Shown here one piece after another: positions 62,573 through 64,000 of a stretch of 64,000 nucleotides of DNA (the first letter of the stretch is position 1; each line of letters opens with the position of its first letter). The notes beneath the pieces were generated by a model. That model was given only the letters and a program-made list of their open reading frames with translations. It was not told where the DNA came from and did not search any database. The position numbers were made by a program, and so were the translations under genes. Origin of the DNA: an uncultured Eggerthella sp. (GTDB lineage: Bacteria; Actinomycetota; Coriobacteriia; Coriobacteriales; Eggerthellaceae); NCBI GenBank assembly GCA_900542525.1, contig UQNZ01000001.1, positions 248,001-312,000 of the forward strand, given 5' to 3'.

Positions 62573-63469
62573 ATGGAACAGATCATCGAAGAATACTTTG
62601 CCTACCTCGCCATCGAACGCGGCTCTTCTCCGCTCACGATCGATGCCTACGCCAAAGACCTTGCAACCTATCGCACCTTTCTTGAAGAGCGCGGCAAGAC
62701 CGATCTTGCCAGCATCGAGCGCGATGATATCCTTGCTTTCCAAAAAAGCCAGCTTGATCAGGGGTTTGCTGTCTCGACTCTCGAGCGCAGGCTTTCAGCG
62801 ATAAAAGGGCTGCATCGTTTCGCCTTGCGCGAAGGATATGTGGATACCGACCCAGCTCAAGCGATCCCGCTTCCCAAGAAGCCAGGCCGCCTTCCCGACG
62901 TGCTTTCGATCGATCAGGTGAACGATCTGCTCGACAACGTTGATACCTCAATAGCAACAGGCAAACGCGATGCGACCATCCTTGAAGTGCTCTACGGATG
63001 CGGCTTGCGCGTAAGCGAGCTGGTGAACCTTGACCGAGCGAACATCCTTTCCGAAGAGGGCTTCTTGCGGGTGTTCGGCAAGGGAAGCAAGGAGCGTATC
63101 GTGCCCATTTCAGGTATCGCATTCGAACGATTGATCGAATACTTGAACGAGGTGCGCCCCGAACTCGAAAATAAAAAAGCCCCTGCCACCACGGCGGTCT
63201 TTCTGAATGCGCGTGGCGGGCGACTTTCGCGCCAAAGCGTGCATGCGATCGTGGCACGCGCTGGCATGAGTATCGGTGTGAAGAATCTTCACCCCCACAC
63301 GCTGCGTCATTCGTTCGCAACTCACTTGCTTGAGGGTGGTGCCGACCTGCGTTCGATCCAAGACATGCTCGGACATGCCGACATCGCCACAACGCAGATC
63401 TATACGCATGTGCAGATGTCCCATTTGAAGGAAGAGTACCTCGCCGCACACCCCCGCGCGCACGAGTAG
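62573..63469 (+). CDS. xerD: Site-specific tyrosine recombinase XerD
   Basis: 298 residues, the exact usual length of XerD. The core-binding domain starts IIEEYFAYLAIERGSSPLTI. Catalytic residues lie in YGCGLRVSELVNL (Arg), GKGSKERIVP (Lys), HPHTLRHSFATHLLEGG (His/Arg) and GHADIATTQIYTHV (His and nucleophilic Tyr). XerD with XerC resolves chromosome dimers at dif near the terminus. It is distinct from the accessory recombinase at 2324-3247. It converges with map. Confidence 0.93.
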   Translation: MEQIIEEYFAYLAIERGSSPLTIDAYAKDLATYRTFLEERGKTDLASIERDDILAFQKSQLDQGFAVSTLERRLSAIKGLHRFALREGYVDTDPAQAIPLPKKPGRLPDVLSIDQVNDLLDNVDTSIATGKRDATILEVLYGCGLRVSELVNLDRANILSEEGFLRVFGKGSKERIVPISGIAFERLIEYLNEVRPELENKKAPATTAVFLNARGGRLSRQSVHAIVARAGMSIGVKNLHPHTLRHSFATHLLEGGADLRSIQDMLGHADIATTQIYTHVQMSHLKEEYLAAHPRAHE

Positions 63470-63542
63470 CCACGGCTGGCAGCACGGCTTCGGCATGGGC
63501 ACAACGCTCACCGCACACGACTAGCCACCGCCCGAACAAGCG

Positions 63543-64000
63543 CTATTCAACAGGGCGCTTGAAATCAGGCTCGATCGTGAGTAGCCGTGGCCCCTCTTCC
63601 GTAATAGCCACCGTCTTCTCGAAATGCGCACTTGGCTTCCCGTCGCGCGTAATCACGCCCCAACCATCAGATAGCTGTTTGGTCTTGCGCGTGCCCATGT
63701 TGATCATCGGCTCGATCGCTAGCACCATGCCCACCTCGAGCAAGGGACCCGTATGCTTGCGCCCGTAATTCGGCACATTCGGCTCTTCGTGCATAACGCG
63801 ACCGATTCCATGCTCCACATATTCGCGGACAACACCATAACCCGCATCCTCAGCGATCACCTGAACTGCGTGCCCGATATCACCCAGATGATTCCCTGCA
63901 CGTGCCGCATCGATACCTGCCCACATGCTCGCTTCAGTCACCTCGAGCAAGCGCTGCTTCTTCGGCGAGATCTTTCCCACCGGAAAAGTCCAGGCGTTAT
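63543..64000 (-). CDS. map: Methionine aminopeptidase (partial, N-terminus outside the window)
   Basis: The frame continues through the right edge; about 152 C-terminal residues are visible, opening NAWTFPVGKISPKKQRLLEV. VREYVEHGIGRVMHEEPNVP holds metal-binding and substrate histidines, though the usual GHGIG is EHGIG here; VLAIEPMINMGTRKT provides a metal-binding glutamate and HFEKTVAITEEGPRLLT the last. It is a type I methionine aminopeptidase that removes initiator methionine. The 5' half must lie to the right of 64000. The stop codon lies in a CAAGCGC/GCGCTTG stem (63536-63561) shared with the convergent xerD end. Confidence 0.9.
   Translation of the reverse strand, partial: NAWTFPVGKISPKKQRLLEVTEASMWAGIDAARAGNHLGDIGHAVQVIAEDAGYGVVREYVEHGIGRVMHEEPNVPNYGRKHTGPLLEVGMVLAIEPMINMGTRKTKQLSDGWGVITRDGKPSAHFEKTVAITEEGPRLLTIEPDFKRPVE

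Noticed and set aside
62301..62804. 167-codon plus-strand frame overlapping the start of xerD
   Set aside because: No ribosome-binding site, no family resemblance, and it overlaps a well-supported gene in another frame.

Overview
The window looks like a chromosomal segment of an anaerobic actinobacterium of class Coriobacteriia, probably family Eggerthellaceae. GC is moderate, near half by eye. Supporting signs are an actinobacterial division cluster without ftsA (mraZ to ftsZ, then pgeF, yggS, sepF, yggT, divIVA), a Zn-type TopA with a lysine tail, a two-subunit class I fumarase beside malate dehydrogenase, ThyX, and a flavin reductase-rubredoxin fusion. The genus is not certain; a Cryptobacterium- or Slackia-like organism would fit.

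Layout. 1-1.9 kb: mdh followed by the two fumarase subunits (minus strand), the malate/fumarate branch that usually feeds fumarate respiration. 2.1-9.0 kb: an AT-richer accessory island with a tyrosine recombinase framed by a perfect 16-bp inverted repeat, an MNT/HEPN toxin-antitoxin pair, a GIY-YIG/DUF4357 protein, and hsdS and hsdM of a type I restriction-modification system; no hsdR is present. The recombinase repeats closely match repeats inside hsdS, so the locus looks like a phase-variable specificity system. 9.2-24.3 kb: housekeeping genes, nearly all minus strand: topA, thyX, high-molecular-weight rubredoxin, then recN-nfo-tal-rho-sppA-metG-rpmE, with an AarF/UbiB kinase upstream whose membrane anchor sits in another frame. 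24.6-27 kb: a crotonase and the CCA-adding enzyme (plus strand). 27.2-30.3 kb: thiC-thiE-thiD under a TPP riboswitch, with thiamine pyrophosphokinase close by at 31.7 kb and a CynX-type MFS transporter between. 32.5 kb: RNase P RNA. 33-53.6 kb: the complete dcw cluster, which makes the peptidoglycan precursor from UDP-MurNAc to lipid II and assembles the Z-ring; three MraZ-type boxes lie upstream of mraZ. 54-58.9 kb: murJ, nadK and pyrG. 59-62.3 kb: three poorly known genes, including a 654-residue N-formylglutamate-amidohydrolase-like protein with further domains and a membrane tail. 62.6-64 kb: xerD and a partial methionine aminopeptidase.

The most interesting unexplained items are: (1) a roughly 157-nt element present twice (53.9 and 56.8 kb) whose two copies differ by compensating base changes, as expected for a structured RNA; (2) a 49-bp repeat found near 27.0 and 57.0 kb with a partial third copy near 11.9 kb; (3) a foldable 184-nt stretch after the CCA-adding enzyme gene; and (4) the recombinase/hsdS shuffling locus.

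All calls come from reading the sequence and remembered family motifs; no database search or folding program was run. Start codons were moved from the longest reading frame where a Shine-Dalgarno sequence and family length clearly favoured an internal start.
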